A DNA stretch of 64,000 bases from Methanobacterium paludis (GCF_000214725.1 NC_015574.1:1872001-1936000); one strand, 5' to 3'; positions 26,602-35,227 are shown, counted from the first letter of the stretch. Made by a program: numbers and translations. The notes: generated by a model from the letters alone, not told the origin.

Positions 26602-26684
26602 TTTAAAGTCCTCCTAGGAATCTGGGTTATGTACAAAATTGATGAAACAAAATCTCCAAAGACTAAAAAATAAAAAAAGAAAAG

Positions 26685-27292
26685 TTAGAAGAAAGAATGA
26701 GCAATTGATACTACCCCATACTGGGCAGATGTGCTTTTAGTTTCTACTACATTTCCATCTTCTAATATTTCTACAGTTAAAGTCCCACTTCCACCATCTT
26801 TCTTCTGGAAACAAGCTGAAACTACTGATGGGCTTCCAGTTACTTCGAATGTTTTACTACCGCTTCCATCAACAGTTTGAGATCCAGATGTATCTCCATA
26901 GCTACCACTCCATGAACCTGAATCACTTACCTTTACTTGTATACCTGAGGCACTTGAACTAGAGTTAGAACTATTAGAAGATGATGTGGGTGTTGAAACC
27001 GGTGTTGAAACCGTATCTGAACTTGTATTTGTTGCTGTAGTTTTATCAGGAGAAAACATTCCACTTACAACAACTAGCAATATAAGCCTTATACAACAAA
27101 GACCAACAACTCCTACTGCTGCTTTACCCCTGTACCCTGTTTATTCCACCATCCACTGAACCCACCGAAACTGTTGCTTGTTTTATTAAGTTTAGATGTA
27201 TTTGCATTACTTCCTAACTTGCTTCCACAGTTTTCACAAAAAACAGCAGTATCCTTGTTTTCATTGCCACATTCTTGACATATCTTTGTCAA
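26685..27292 (-). pseudogene. Frameshifted zinc-ribbon / membrane / Ser-rich exported protein
   Basis: Two frames that belong together. The first (27292 to 27113) starts at TTG after GGAGGATG and encodes a zinc ribbon (KICQECGN ... FCENCGSK) and a Ser/Asn linker ending GVKQQ-stop. The second continues one frame over as GKAAVGVVGLCCIRLILLVVV, a transmembrane helix, then Ser/Thr spacer and a beta domain (SGSWSGSYGDTSGSQTVDG ... TSAQYGVVSI) homologous to the protein at 24609. The junction is a G4 run at about 27131-27134; one extra G restores a single 200-residue protein. Mutation, assembly error or programmed frameshift are all possible. Confidence 0.7.
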
Positions 27293-27676
27293 TTTTTCAT
27301 CCTCCTTAATTTTTTCGTATTACTCTGTTCAGTTTTTCCATGTTTATCAGTACAATTTTCATTAAAATTTATATAAGAAAAACTAAAATTATGTATTTCA
27401 CACTACTAATTTAACCTTTACTATATAATCAGAATCAAAAGGTTTATATACTTCCTCAATCATTTAAAAAATCCATAATAGCAAACTGTTCAACTTTAAA
27501 GGGATTAATAGTTCAAACTTCCCAAAAATAGTGTTTTAATTATAATATTTTAACTAAAGATGATTATAAACTAAAAAAATAAATAAAAATAAATAAAAAT
27601 GGATGTTTTAGTTTATTTTATCTGAATTTACCATCTAAACGCATTTAACCATTTAACTCCTCAGCAATTTATTCAT
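27293..27676. other. Intergenic region with divergent promoter and element A
   Basis: Minus strand: TTATATAAAT (plus 27369-27378) is a likely TATA box for the frameshifted gene. Plus strand: TTTATATACTT at 27443 followed by the 47-base block that is duplicated at 28511 (listed separately). Simple AATAAATAAAAAT repeats occur at 27575-27600. No ORF. Confidence 0.4.
27443..27534 (+). repeat. Promoter-leader element, copy A
   Basis: TATA box TTTATATACTT, then after about 34 bases a 47-base block (27488-27534) beginning GTTCAACTTTAAA and ending AAAAATAGTGT. The block is identical at 42 of 47 positions to copy B (28511-28557), without gaps, and the TATA box is at nearly the same distance. It points rightward, away from the nearest leftward genes, with no protein gene downstream. 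Confidence 0.6.
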
Positions 27677-28396
27677 TTAGAGTTGTATGTTCAGTTTTTC
27701 CTTAAGGATAACACCGAGAGATCCTCCACCTACACCTGCAACAAAGGTTAAAACTATTGCAATAAATCCATAAAACACATTCCACAGAAATTTGAAGAAA
27801 CTGTCATTGGAAGCCGTCTTTGAAGCCGTGGATGATCCAACAGATGATAGTAACGGGCTCAATGAAGCCATGATTGAATTAGTAACGCTGATCATAACGA
27901 ACATAAAAATGCCGATTATTAAACCCAAACTAATTAAGAGGATTAAACTCAAAACTCCCCCATTTATACCCCCATCTTCCAAACTATTGCAACCCAAAAA
28001 TCCAGTTACTATACTACCAATGAATGCCATGATTGCCAAGGTAAAAATAGCATAAAACGTGATCCCATCCCCAGCGATCCCTAACACACCAAGAAGGAGT
28101 GATGCCAGGATAAAAACAAGCACAGAAGCTGCCAATCCTATAATAACAGTTAAAATGTTTATTCGACTGTTGATCGACATGATCCTGTTTTTCAAATTAG
28201 GTTCTTTAAAATACTCTTTACCTGAATTAGAATGGTTTTTATTGGTTTTTGACTTTTTAGTTGGTTCATTCAAAACCTCAATAGTATCCACAAAATTTAA
28301 TCTCCCACCACAACTGCAGGTTTCAAAGTCTTCTGCGGATTCTCCTGATTGTAATTCGTAGTATCCATCACATTTATCACAGATTAAGTAACCCAT
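27677..28396 (-). CDS. Multi-pass membrane protein with N-terminal Cys motif
   Basis: 239 residues. The first 40 residues hold a small zinc-finger-like element ([11 protein letters not shown] ... ETCSCGGRL), followed by a polar linker and four hydrophobic helices (about residues 82-105, 115-140, 145-175, 208-233). Similar architectures are common in Methanobacteriales and unassigned. GGTG precedes the ATG. Function unknown; localisation in the cytoplasmic membrane with a cytosolic zinc element is likely. Confidence 0.75.
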   Translation of the reverse strand: MGYLICDKCDGYYELQSGESAEDFETCSCGGRLNFVDTIEVLNEPTKKSKTNKNHSNSGKEYFKEPNLKNRIMSINSRINILTVIIGLAASVLVFILASLLLGVLGIAGDGITFYAIFTLAIMAFIGSIVTGFLGCNSLEDGGINGGVLSLILLISLGLIIGIFMFVMISVTNSIMASLSPLLSSVGSSTASKTASNDSFFKFLWNVFYGFIAIVLTFVAGVGGGSLGVILKEKLNIQL

Positions 28397-28466
28397 TTTT
28401 TAACACCAGATCTTATGTCAATTAAAACATAAACTTAATATTTGCTATTTAAATGTAATAGAAAGC

Positions 28467-28557
28467 TTTATATACTTATTAATTCGTCTCAAAATCATTG
28501 CTGGTGAATTGTTCAACTTTAAACGAATTATTAATTCAAACTTCCAAAAAATAGTGT
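28467..28557 (+). repeat. Promoter-leader element, copy B
   Basis: TTTATATACTT at 28467 and the conserved 47-base block at 28511-28557, ending in AATAGTGT and followed by CTTTTTTC. 42 of 47 positions match copy A. The T-run directly after the block would make a short transcript of about 65-70 nt if transcription starts 25 bases after the TATA box. Confidence 0.6.
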
Positions 28558-28577
28558 CTTTTTTCAATAATTTTTGC

Positions 28578-28678
28578 ATATCCCGTATTAATACTGCCAA
28601 AATATTCAAACCATTTGAATTCGTGGGATATTAAACAAAGAAAAACTCTTTGCAGTAAAACAAACCTTCCAAAGAGTT
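28578..28678. repeat. Cluster of inverted repeats
   Basis: Outer pair ATATCCC (28578-28584) / GGGATAT (28625-28631) encloses the palindrome GTATTAATAC (28585-28594) and the hairpin ATTCAAA-CCA-TTTGAAT (28604-28620). A separate 9-bp stem AACTCTTTG (28644-28652) / CAAAGAGTT (28670-28678) follows. Such density of perfect short stems is above what the AT-rich background offers elsewhere here. Confidence 0.5.
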
Positions 28679-28761
28679 CTGTTAATTACTTTCCCAAAAA
28701 TTACATGGTTTACTACCATCCACATAAAACAGCATATATAAATATTAAAAAATCATAATGA

Positions 28762-28860
28762 AAACTGGGGATTAAACTGGCTAACTGTGAACGTTTATTT
28801 TTTATTTTATCTTTAAACGTATCCGTTGCCTTTTTGGACAAAATAGGTTTAATCCCCTAA
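28762..28860 (+). ncRNA. Candidate structured noncoding RNA
   Basis: A TATA box CATATATAAATA (28733-28744) is followed at the right distance by a segment closed by a perfect 11-bp stem, GGGGATTAAAC (28767-28777) with GTTTAATCCCC (28847-28857). Inside, GGC-U-AAC (28779-28785) can pair with GUUGCC (28825-28830), and ACGTTTA (28791-28797) with TAAACGT (28814-28820). The result is one long interrupted stem with an AU-rich apical loop and an unpaired 3' bulge. No ORF. Alternatively it is the remnant of a small palindromic mobile element. Confidence 0.4.
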
Positions 28861-29016
28861 TAATTTTAAAGGGATTTAATTAATTTTCAAGTTACTATCG
28901 TTAGGGATCGTACTATTTTTTGAGAAAATCTATATTCTTTAGGAAATATATATAATAATTGAATTTAACAAATATTCAAAACACCCCAAAATTAGGGAAT
29001 AAAGGAAGGATAAAAC

Positions 29017-29322
29017 ATGGCTAATACTGATAAACTATCACAAATAAAAGAAAAAGCCGATGAGATATTAAAAGATCACAACGGTGTTTATCTTGAAAAA
29101 AGATTATTTAAAACTTTAAAACGGGAATTCCCTGATTTATCTAGGAAAGATTTTCAGGATGTTATGGAAGAAGTGTTAAAGATGGGTTATACCCTGGAAC
29201 ATGCGCTTATAAGGCCACTTCCAAACAATGAAAAACTGGTTAAAGATTACGATGACGGTAAAATGCCTGGAAAAGGCACATCTGATATTCCAAGAATACC
29301 TAATAAAAGAGAACTGGAATAG
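29017..29322 (+). CDS. Conserved-looking small helical protein of unknown function
   Basis: 101 residues, charged, predicted mostly alpha-helical (DKLSQIKEKADEILKDH, KRLFKTLKREFPDLSRKDFQDVMEEVLKMGY) with a Pro-rich tail (MPGKGTSDIPRIPNKRELE). The helical portion resembles a small winged-helix-like layout but I see no DNA-binding signature I would stand by. GGAAGGAT precedes the ATG and a TATA box lies near 28945. No family recognised. Confidence 0.65.
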   Translation: MANTDKLSQIKEKADEILKDHNGVYLEKRLFKTLKREFPDLSRKDFQDVMEEVLKMGYTLEHALIRPLPNNEKLVKDYDDGKMPGKGTSDIPRIPNKRELE

Positions 29323-29516
29323 AAATTTCACTTATCTAATGAAATTTCCATTTATTATTTTTAATTTTAAAGGGAAGCAGTCTCAATTACTAAATAATTT
29401 TCTCCTTTTTACAGGGCAATACATTTAAGGGCAATATCACAAATTTAATACACAGGATCCGTAAACTATCAAAAACCTATTATTTAGAAAATTTAAATGA
29501 ATAGAAGGGGATTGTT

Positions 29517-29963
29517 ATGCGTAAAAAAATATTGTTGCCTACAGACGGTTCGAAACAGGCAGAAAGGGCTGGAGAGTATGCAGTAGCCAGTGCAGATTTA
29601 AACGGTGTAGATATCATTGTTTTAAATGTGATTGACACACATTACCTTGATGCGTTGCCACAGCAGGATCTCCAGGATCAGCTTGCAAATGAGTTAAAAG
29701 AAGAGGGAAGAGAAGCTGTTGAAATTTTTAGAAAAACATTAGAAGATCGTCAATGCGAAGGAAAGTGTAAAAACGTTACATTCACCACCCTTATTAAAGA
29801 AGGAAAGCCAGCAAATGTTATACTTAAAACTATAGATGAAGAAGATATAGATCAAGTTATAATGGGAAAATCTGGTAAACACGGTTTAGAAAAGTTGCTG
29901 TTGGGAGCAACCACCGAAAGGGTTGTAAGATCCGCTAACATACCAGTTAATGTGATATCTTAA
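29517..29963 (+). CDS. Universal stress protein UspA family
   Basis: 148 residues with the UspA ATP-binding fold: [20 protein letters not shown] at the start, and the nucleotide motif [31 protein letters not shown] (G-2x-G-9x-G type) at the end. Such proteins bind ATP or AMP and modulate stress responses. Monocistronic with GGGGATT before the ATG. Confidence 0.93.
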   Translation: MRKKILLPTDGSKQAERAGEYAVASADLNGVDIIVLNVIDTHYLDALPQQDLQDQLANELKEEGREAVEIFRKTLEDRQCEGKCKNVTFTTLIKEGKPANVILKTIDEEDIDQVIMGKSGKHGLEKLLLGATTERVVRSANIPVNVIS

Positions 29964-30117
29964 CACTCCACATTTTGATTTTAAACTTTTTTATAGGTTG
30001 TAATTCTTTTTGAGGAAATAAAAAATAATTTGGTATAGATTTGGGTTTAAATGGGGAATAGCTACTTAAATGATATTATATTATATTCTTATCATAGACT
30101 TTAGGAAGTGAAAAAAT

Positions 30118-30540
30118 ATGGTTCAAGACACTATTAAAGATATTATCATGTGGAGACCTATAATAATTGCAACAGCCATTGTTGTAGCAATTTATTTTGT
30201 ATCCGATATGTTATCAGGTCAAAGTTTATTGTTCTCCGGTTTTCTACTAGCAGGAATAGCAGTTGGTTTTATGGTTGGAGGAAACATAAAAGCAGGATTG
30301 ATTAATGGAGCAATTACGGGTGTGATTGCAGGAATTATAACCACCATAATGTTAATAATTTATCTGTTAATTGAAGGCCTCAGTGCTTCAGTTATGGGAT
30401 CTATAGGGGGCACACTTGCCATGTACATAGCTGTGGAAATAGTCATAGCAATAGCAGGTGGAGCCATTGGATTCTTTATAAACTCAGAAACAGAATTTGC
30501 AAACGAAGAAAATGACGAATCTGAGATACCTGAAAATTAA
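30118..30540 (+). CDS. Four-helix membrane protein (DUF5518-like)
   Basis: 140 residues: four hydrophobic Gly/Ile/Ala-rich helices with G-rich turns (LLAGIAVGFMVGGNIKAGLINGAITGVIAG), an acidic C-terminal tail (EFANEENDESEIPEN). The pattern is that of small archaeal membrane proteins annotated as DUF5518, a guess from memory. GGAAGTG precedes the ATG. Function unknown. Confidence 0.7.
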   Translation: MVQDTIKDIIMWRPIIIATAIVVAIYFVSDMLSGQSLLFSGFLLAGIAVGFMVGGNIKAGLINGAITGVIAGIITTIMLIIYLLIEGLSASVMGSIGGTLAMYIAVEIVIAIAGGAIGFFINSETEFANEENDESEIPEN

Positions 30541-30816
30541 ATTTTAATTTTTCTATTTTTTTATTTACTAGTTGCAGGATCTATTGGCTAGTTGCAGGAT
30601 CTATTGTCCCACAAGAAGATCAATGCAACAAAAAAATTTATTTAAATTCAGTAACATAATATTAGTTGAAATTAAATTAGTTAATTTAAGTGAAATTTAA
30701 TAATTCTCTGTTCTTATTTTCCGGATTTATTCTCATTAATTTAATATCCCTAATGATTGAATCTGTAAATTAGATTTTAATTGACATCTATAGAATCAAT
30801 TAGAGGTGATTTAAAA
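30541..30816. other. Intergenic region with tandem 20-mer
   Basis: Short AT-rich spacer. It contains the tandem duplication described at 30568-30606 and, at 30720-30760, AT-rich sequence that presumably holds the promoter of the next gene. Nothing else seen. Confidence 0.35.
30568..30606. repeat. Tandem direct repeat, 20-bp period
   Basis: CTAGTTGCAGGATCTATTG occurs at 30568-30586 and again at 30588-30606 without mismatch. It lies just after the stop of the membrane protein. A recent slippage or duplication event is the simplest reading. Confidence 0.8.
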
Positions 30817-31251
30817 ATGAGTGTGGAAGAAAACCTGAAACTGATGCAAACACTGGATGATGCATGGAACTCCCAGGACTGGGATACCTTCAACAAACGC
30901 CATGCTAAAAATGTCATGGTGTACTGGCCAGGCCAACCAGAACCTACAGAAGGACAAAAAGCACATCATGAAGAGGCTGTGGATTTTTTTAAAACGTTCC
31001 CTGACAACCACGTTAAAAACCGCCCTTATAAAGTCCTTTTTGGTCAAGGGGACTGGACATGTTCTGTGGCTGAGTTTACAGGCACTATGAAAGGGCCTAT
31101 GATTGGTGCTGATGGAAATGAGATTCCAGCTACAAACAAAAAATTTAAAGTGGAGTTCTGCACAGTAGCCCACTGGATGAATGGTGAGATAATCGAAGAA
31201 AAACTTTTCTACGACTTGGTTGGACTGATGAAACAGCTCGGTTTGATGTGA
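30817..31251 (+). CDS. SnoaL-like / ester cyclase family protein
   Basis: 144 residues with the NTF2-like cone fold: NLKLMQTLDDAWNSQDWDTFNKRHAKNVMVYWPG, then EEAVDFFKTFPDNHVKN and a C-terminal GEIIEEKLFYDLVGLMKQLG, all typical of the SnoaL-like polyketide-cyclase group. Catalytic function in a methanogen is unknown. ATG 30817 has GAGGTGAT upstream. Probably of bacterial origin, like neighbours. Confidence 0.85.
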   Translation: MSVEENLKLMQTLDDAWNSQDWDTFNKRHAKNVMVYWPGQPEPTEGQKAHHEEAVDFFKTFPDNHVKNRPYKVLFGQGDWTCSVAEFTGTMKGPMIGADGNEIPATNKKFKVEFCTVAHWMNGEIIEEKLFYDLVGLMKQLGLM

Positions 31252-31289
31252 AGGTGCTTAGTTTTAAGTGATCCAAATCCCATATACCA

Positions 31290-31326
31290 TCTAATATTCA
31301 GATTAAAATTCTAATATTCAGATTAA
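31290..31326. repeat. Tandem direct repeat, 20-bp period
   Basis: TCTAATATTCAGATTAA at 31290-31306 and again at 31310-31326, separated by three bases. It sits directly upstream of the ribosome site of the next gene, so it could affect its expression. Note the same 20-base period as the repeat at 30568. Confidence 0.8.
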
Positions 31327-31351
31327 GGTCCTAACTTGGAGGCTGCAAATT

Positions 31352-31864
31352 TTGGTCAACGTAATTTACCCAGATATGAGCATGATCAATCAATCCACTC
31401 AATCCCTCATAATCATATTTGTAATAATAATTCTGTTACAGCTGCGAGAGCGAAGGGTGAAATCATGGAAATTGATGTTAATGCCCGCGTTCATGTTTCT
31501 TATAACTGCTGGTATTGTGTACAATGTTTTATTTTCAGATATACTAAATTTTACCCTGATAATAACCGGTTTTATCCTAGGAATAGGTCTTGGAATACTT
31601 ATAGGCTCATTTATGAAGGTTAGAATAGATGAAAATGGATCAATGATGTTGAAAGGTTCAGCGATAGCTGTGGGTCTGTGGTTGCTGGTAATAGCCTTAA
31701 AAATATACGGAAAAGACATATTAAGTGGAACTGGGCTCATCAACCTCGACGTTCTAATATCCATGGTATTAATGATGACACTCGGTGCAATGATTTCAAG
31801 ACGTTTTTATGTTTATATGAAATATTTGAAGCATAAACAGATGTTAAACGGGCAAGTAATTTAA
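31352..31864 (+). CDS. CcdC/DUF1453-like membrane protein
   Basis: 170 residues with five hydrophobic segments. The motif LRERRVKSWKLMLMPAFMFL after helix 1 and FILGIGLGILIGSFMKVR in the middle match the CcdC (DUF1453) family, named for a Bacillus protein linked to cytochrome c maturation operons. A c-type cytochrome role is not expected in this methanogen. TTG 31352 follows TTGGAGG at a good distance. Confidence 0.7.
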   Translation: MVNVIYPDMSMINQSTQSLIIIFVIIILLQLRERRVKSWKLMLMPAFMFLITAGIVYNVLFSDILNFTLIITGFILGIGLGILIGSFMKVRIDENGSMMLKGSAIAVGLWLLVIALKIYGKDILSGTGLINLDVLISMVLMMTLGAMISRRFYVYMKYLKHKQMLNGQVI

Positions 31865-31991
31865 TATTCATTTTTTTATTTTCAAGATATGATGATAAAT
31901 TCGATGAATCTTACAGTTATAAATGAATTCAGTTATAAAATATAATTCAACCAGAAAATATCTAACTAAAGATAGTTGAAGGAGGGATTTA

Positions 31992-32420
31992 ATGGATTTT
32001 AAAGACTGTATAGATTTTGCAAATGAAAATCCAATTGCATGGTTGGCAACCAGTGAAGGAAACCAACCTCATGTAAGGGCTCTGGGGATGTGGTTTGCAG
32101 ATGAAGGGGGTTTTTACTTCCAGATCGGAGGCACTAAAGATGTTTATAAGCAGCTGTTAAAAAACCCGCACGTTGAAGTTGGATTCTATAAATCTGGAGA
32201 AATGAGCGGCACCATGATGAGGGTAACTGGAGAGGTAGAGTTTGTAGAAGACCTTGAAATGAAGAAAAAGGTTTTAGAAGACAGGCCATTTCTCAAAGAA
32301 TTCGGACTCACACCTGATAATCCCTCTTTAGTTATATTCAAAATTCCAAAGGGTAAAGCACATTTCTGGAACATGGCAACCAACCTTGAACCAAAAATGT
32401 TCATTAACTTCGGAGATTAA
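31992..32420 (+). CDS. Pyridoxamine 5'-phosphate oxidase-like flavin-binding protein
   Basis: 142 residues of the split-barrel FMN/F420-binding superfamily: NPIAWLATSEGNQPHVRALGMWFAD, KQLLKNPHVEVGFY, MRVTGEVEFVED. General-stress or F420/FMN-dependent reductase activity is usual for the group. GGAGGG precedes the ATG. It lies 68 bases before the Rieske flavoprotein and in the same direction, so a shared transcript is possible. Confidence 0.88.
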   Translation: MDFKDCIDFANENPIAWLATSEGNQPHVRALGMWFADEGGFYFQIGGTKDVYKQLLKNPHVEVGFYKSGEMSGTMMRVTGEVEFVEDLEMKKKVLEDRPFLKEFGLTPDNPSLVIFKIPKGKAHFWNMATNLEPKMFINFGD

Positions 32421-32487
32421 GTATTTTTTTACCTTATTTTTCATTCAATAAATTCTAAAAAATAATGGAAAGGGCGGACTACAAAAT

Positions 32488-33993
32488 ATGGTAAACACAG
32501 ATCTACAAGGAAAATCAGGCTCATTCTGGGAGGAAATGTGTCCAGCTACAAATTTTCCCCCACTTGAAGAGGGATTAAAAGTTGATGTTGCGATAATTGG
32601 AGGGGGTATTGCAGGGATCACTGCCGCAATACTGCTAAAAGAAAACGGACAGACTGTGGCAGTAATAGAAGCTAATAGAATTGTAAAAGATGTAACAATA
32701 GGCACAACAGCCAAAATAAGTGTTGCCCCCAACATGATATACAGTAACCTCATATCCACGCTTGGTAAGGCCAAATCTCAAAAATTTGCCATGGCAAACA
32801 TGAACTCCCTGAAAAAAATAGCAGATATTGTATCAAAACGGGATATAAACTGTGATTTCAAGTTTGTTCAATTTTATATTTACACAGAGTTAGCTGATAA
32901 AGTTGAAACGATCAAAAGTGAAATAAATGCTGCAAAAGAATTGGGTCTAACTGTATTTTACACAGAAAACGTGCCTTTACCATTTGAAACCGGACCTGCC
33001 GCACTTTACGAGAATCAAGCCCAATTCCATCCACGAAAGTATCTTTTGGCCCTTTCGGATGATATACCCGGCGAAGGTAGTTATGTTTTTGAGAATACAC
33101 GTGCCATCGATATGAAAGAAGGTAAAATCAAGGAAGTTCTGACAGACAAAGGTTCAATAATGGCAGATAATGTTATAGTGGCAACCAACACCCCAATATA
33201 TGACCCTGATATGTTGTACAATCATCTTCATCCTGGACGATCCTATGTAATGGGAGTCTATGCTAAAGGTGAGTTTCCTGAGGGCATGTTCGTTGACTTC
33301 GACCCGGTACATACTTATCGAACAGCCCCTACGCAAAAGGGTCAGCTTATAATAGTCGCTGGCGAACATCACGATGCTGGAAAAGTCACAAATACTAAGG
33401 AATATTATAAGCGACTTGAAAATTACGCACGTCAACATCTGGATATTGAATCAATAGAGTACCACTGGTCAAGTCAGGACAATGTTACAGACGATGGTTT
33501 GCCCCTTATTGGTATGACATCAAAAGAAGGTATATACGTTGCAACAGGTTTTGGATTCTGGGGTATGACCACAGGCACAACCGCAGCCATGGTGCTTACA
33601 GATCTCATAACTGGCAAAGAAAACCAGTTTGCGGACTTATTTGATCCTACGAGGTTCAAACCAGTTGAAAGCACCGAAGACATCTTAAAACAGGAATCAA
33701 CTGTTAAAAGTGTTACTGGAAAAGAGATCTCAAGGTCAAAAATTCTTGATACCGTAGATCTTTCTCCAGATGAAGCAAAGACCTTTGGAGAAGATGGTGA
33801 GATGTTTGCAGCTTATATGGATGATGATGGTAGTATACATGCCCTCCAAGCTGTCTGCACCCACAGGGGCTGTTTACTTACATGGAACAATGCAGAAAAA
33901 AGTTGGGACTGCCCATGTCATGGCTCCCGCTTTAACTTTGATGGTGAAATACTTCACGGGCCTGCAGTTAAGGAGCTTCGACGGTATATTTAA
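32488..33993 (+). CDS. FAD-dependent oxidoreductase with C-terminal Rieske [2Fe-2S] domain
   Basis: 501 residues. Residues 25-400: DAO-type flavoprotein with VDVAIIGGGIAGITAAILL (FAD ADP site), EANRI and a second FAD motif near GIYVATGFGFWGMTTG. Residues 405-501: Rieske domain with CTHRGC and CPCHGSRF ligands. The arrangement is like Bacillus YhfW-type proteins. The C terminus stops soon after the second ligand pair (HGPAVKELRRYI), a normal end. Substrate unknown. A Rieske flavoprotein is unusual in a strict anaerobe and, with its neighbours, suggests lateral gene gain. Confidence 0.9.
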   Translation: MVNTDLQGKSGSFWEEMCPATNFPPLEEGLKVDVAIIGGGIAGITAAILLKENGQTVAVIEANRIVKDVTIGTTAKISVAPNMIYSNLISTLGKAKSQKFAMANMNSLKKIADIVSKRDINCDFKFVQFYIYTELADKVETIKSEINAAKELGLTVFYTENVPLPFETGPAALYENQAQFHPRKYLLALSDDIPGEGSYVFENTRAIDMKEGKIKEVLTDKGSIMADNVIVATNTPIYDPDMLYNHLHPGRSYVMGVYAKGEFPEGMFVDFDPVHTYRTAPTQKGQLIIVAGEHHDAGKVTNTKEYYKRLENYARQHLDIESIEYHWSSQDNVTDDGLPLIGMTSKEGIYVATGFGFWGMTTGTTAAMVLTDLITGKENQFADLFDPTRFKPVESTEDILKQESTVKSVTGKEISRSKILDTVDLSPDEAKTFGEDGEMFAAYMDDDGSIHALQAVCTHRGCLLTWNNAEKSWDCPCHGSRFNFDGEILHGPAVKELRRYI

Positions 33994-34090
33994 TAGAAAT
34001 AGTCTTTATTCATAAAACTTAAATTTTAATTCCTTATCCTTTTTTAAAAAATTTATTCTTATAGATCAACATTTCTGTTAATCCGCAGTC

Positions 34091-35227
34091 TTAATCTTTA
34101 TCTGTCTTTATTAAAGTTTCCAACCGTTTAATGGCACCATATTTATCTTTCTTCTCAAGTTTTGCCTGTTCCAAGGCCTCTCGAATTGTCCATATGGAAT
34201 TATCATAGACCTCACGGTCAACTGGATATGGATATCCGTCTTTTCCTCCGTGGGTGAAGCTGTATTTAACTGGGTCCTTCCAGCTCGGCTCGGAGCCATA
34301 AACAAGGTCAGATATCAATGCAAGGGCACGTACCTTTTTGGGCCCTATTCCCTCAAGTGAAACCAGTTCCTCATAGTCTGAAGGTTGAATTTCCCAGGCC
34401 CTCTTTAAAACGTCAAATTCTCTGTCTGAAAGGTCCATATCAAGCACAGGATGGTGGCGAGGCATTCTAAATTCGTTGAAGTAATCTTCAAGGTGTGTCT
34501 GTGATTTTTCAACAAGAGGGGTTCTGTCTTTGAAGTACTTTTTGAGATGTTCTGGATTGTCACAGATCAGATCAACACTGACATCCCTTGCTTCATTACT
34601 CTGGTGGGCCGTCATGTCAAGGGTCTGAAGTTCTGGCTTGTCACAGCATATTCCTTTGTGAGGTTCTTCAACAAACTCACTCACCGATTCTGAAAGCCAA
34701 TGGTAACGTCTTGCATAGCGGGTCTCCTCATTCATTCCCTGCTGCACCACTGCCCATTCACCTTTTTCTGTTAAAATAAATGAGTGATGGTATAGCTGAT
34801 ATCCATCCTGAATACATGAGTTGTCGATCTTTGCTGAAATCTTGCTTGCATGCACCATCTCATCGATCTTACCTGTGGACAGTGAAAAAATATCACCGGC
34901 CTTTTCAATATCTGAAGGCGTCTTCCTCGATGCTTTACCCTTACCACCTGCAACCAAGATGCCATGCTCCTCCGGATCAATTGCCAGTTTAAGAGCCCCA
35001 CAGGTTGTGGTTGTGGTTCCTGAGGAATGCCAGTCAAAACCCAAAACGCATGAAAAGGCCTGGAACCAGTAAGGGTCTGAAATTCTCCTTAAAAATTCGT
35101 CTGCATCGTATTCATAGAGCATGACATCTACAATGCCCTTGGTTAATTTAACCATCCTTTTAAAAAGCCATTTTGGGGCGTGACCACCATGTAATGGCAA
35201 GTTGGCAACTCCCCTTCTGGACTGCAT
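34091..35227 (-). CDS. DUF763 family protein
   Basis: 378 residues starting MQSRRGVANLPLHGGHAPKW, the hallmark N terminus of DUF763, with GFDWHSSGTTTTTCGALK, and a helix-hairpin-helix motif LVSLEGIGPKKVRALALIS near residue 300 that suggests nucleic-acid binding. I prefer ATG 35227 over TTG 35254 because family members begin here. Function is not established; the family is widespread in archaea and thermophiles. Confidence 0.9.
   Translation of the reverse strand: MQSRRGVANLPLHGGHAPKWLFKRMVKLTKGIVDVMLYEYDADEFLRRISDPYWFQAFSCVLGFDWHSSGTTTTTCGALKLAIDPEEHGILVAGGKGKASRKTPSDIEKAGDIFSLSTGKIDEMVHASKISAKIDNSCIQDGYQLYHHSFILTEKGEWAVVQQGMNEETRYARRYHWLSESVSEFVEEPHKGICCDKPELQTLDMTAHQSNEARDVSVDLICDNPEHLKKYFKDRTPLVEKSQTHLEDYFNEFRMPRHHPVLDMDLSDREFDVLKRAWEIQPSDYEELVSLEGIGPKKVRALALISDLVYGSEPSWKDPVKYSFTHGGKDGYPYPVDREVYDNSIWTIREALEQAKLEKKDKYGAIKRLETLIKTDKD

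Larger units (their letters stand above)
28397..29016. other. Structured intergenic region
   Basis: 620 bases without a protein gene but with unusual structure: element B (28467-28557), a run of nested inverted repeats (28578-28678), a TATA-preceded self-complementary segment (28767-28857) and the promoter of the gene at 29017 (AAATATATATAATA near 28945). Details are given in the separate entries. Confidence 0.5.
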
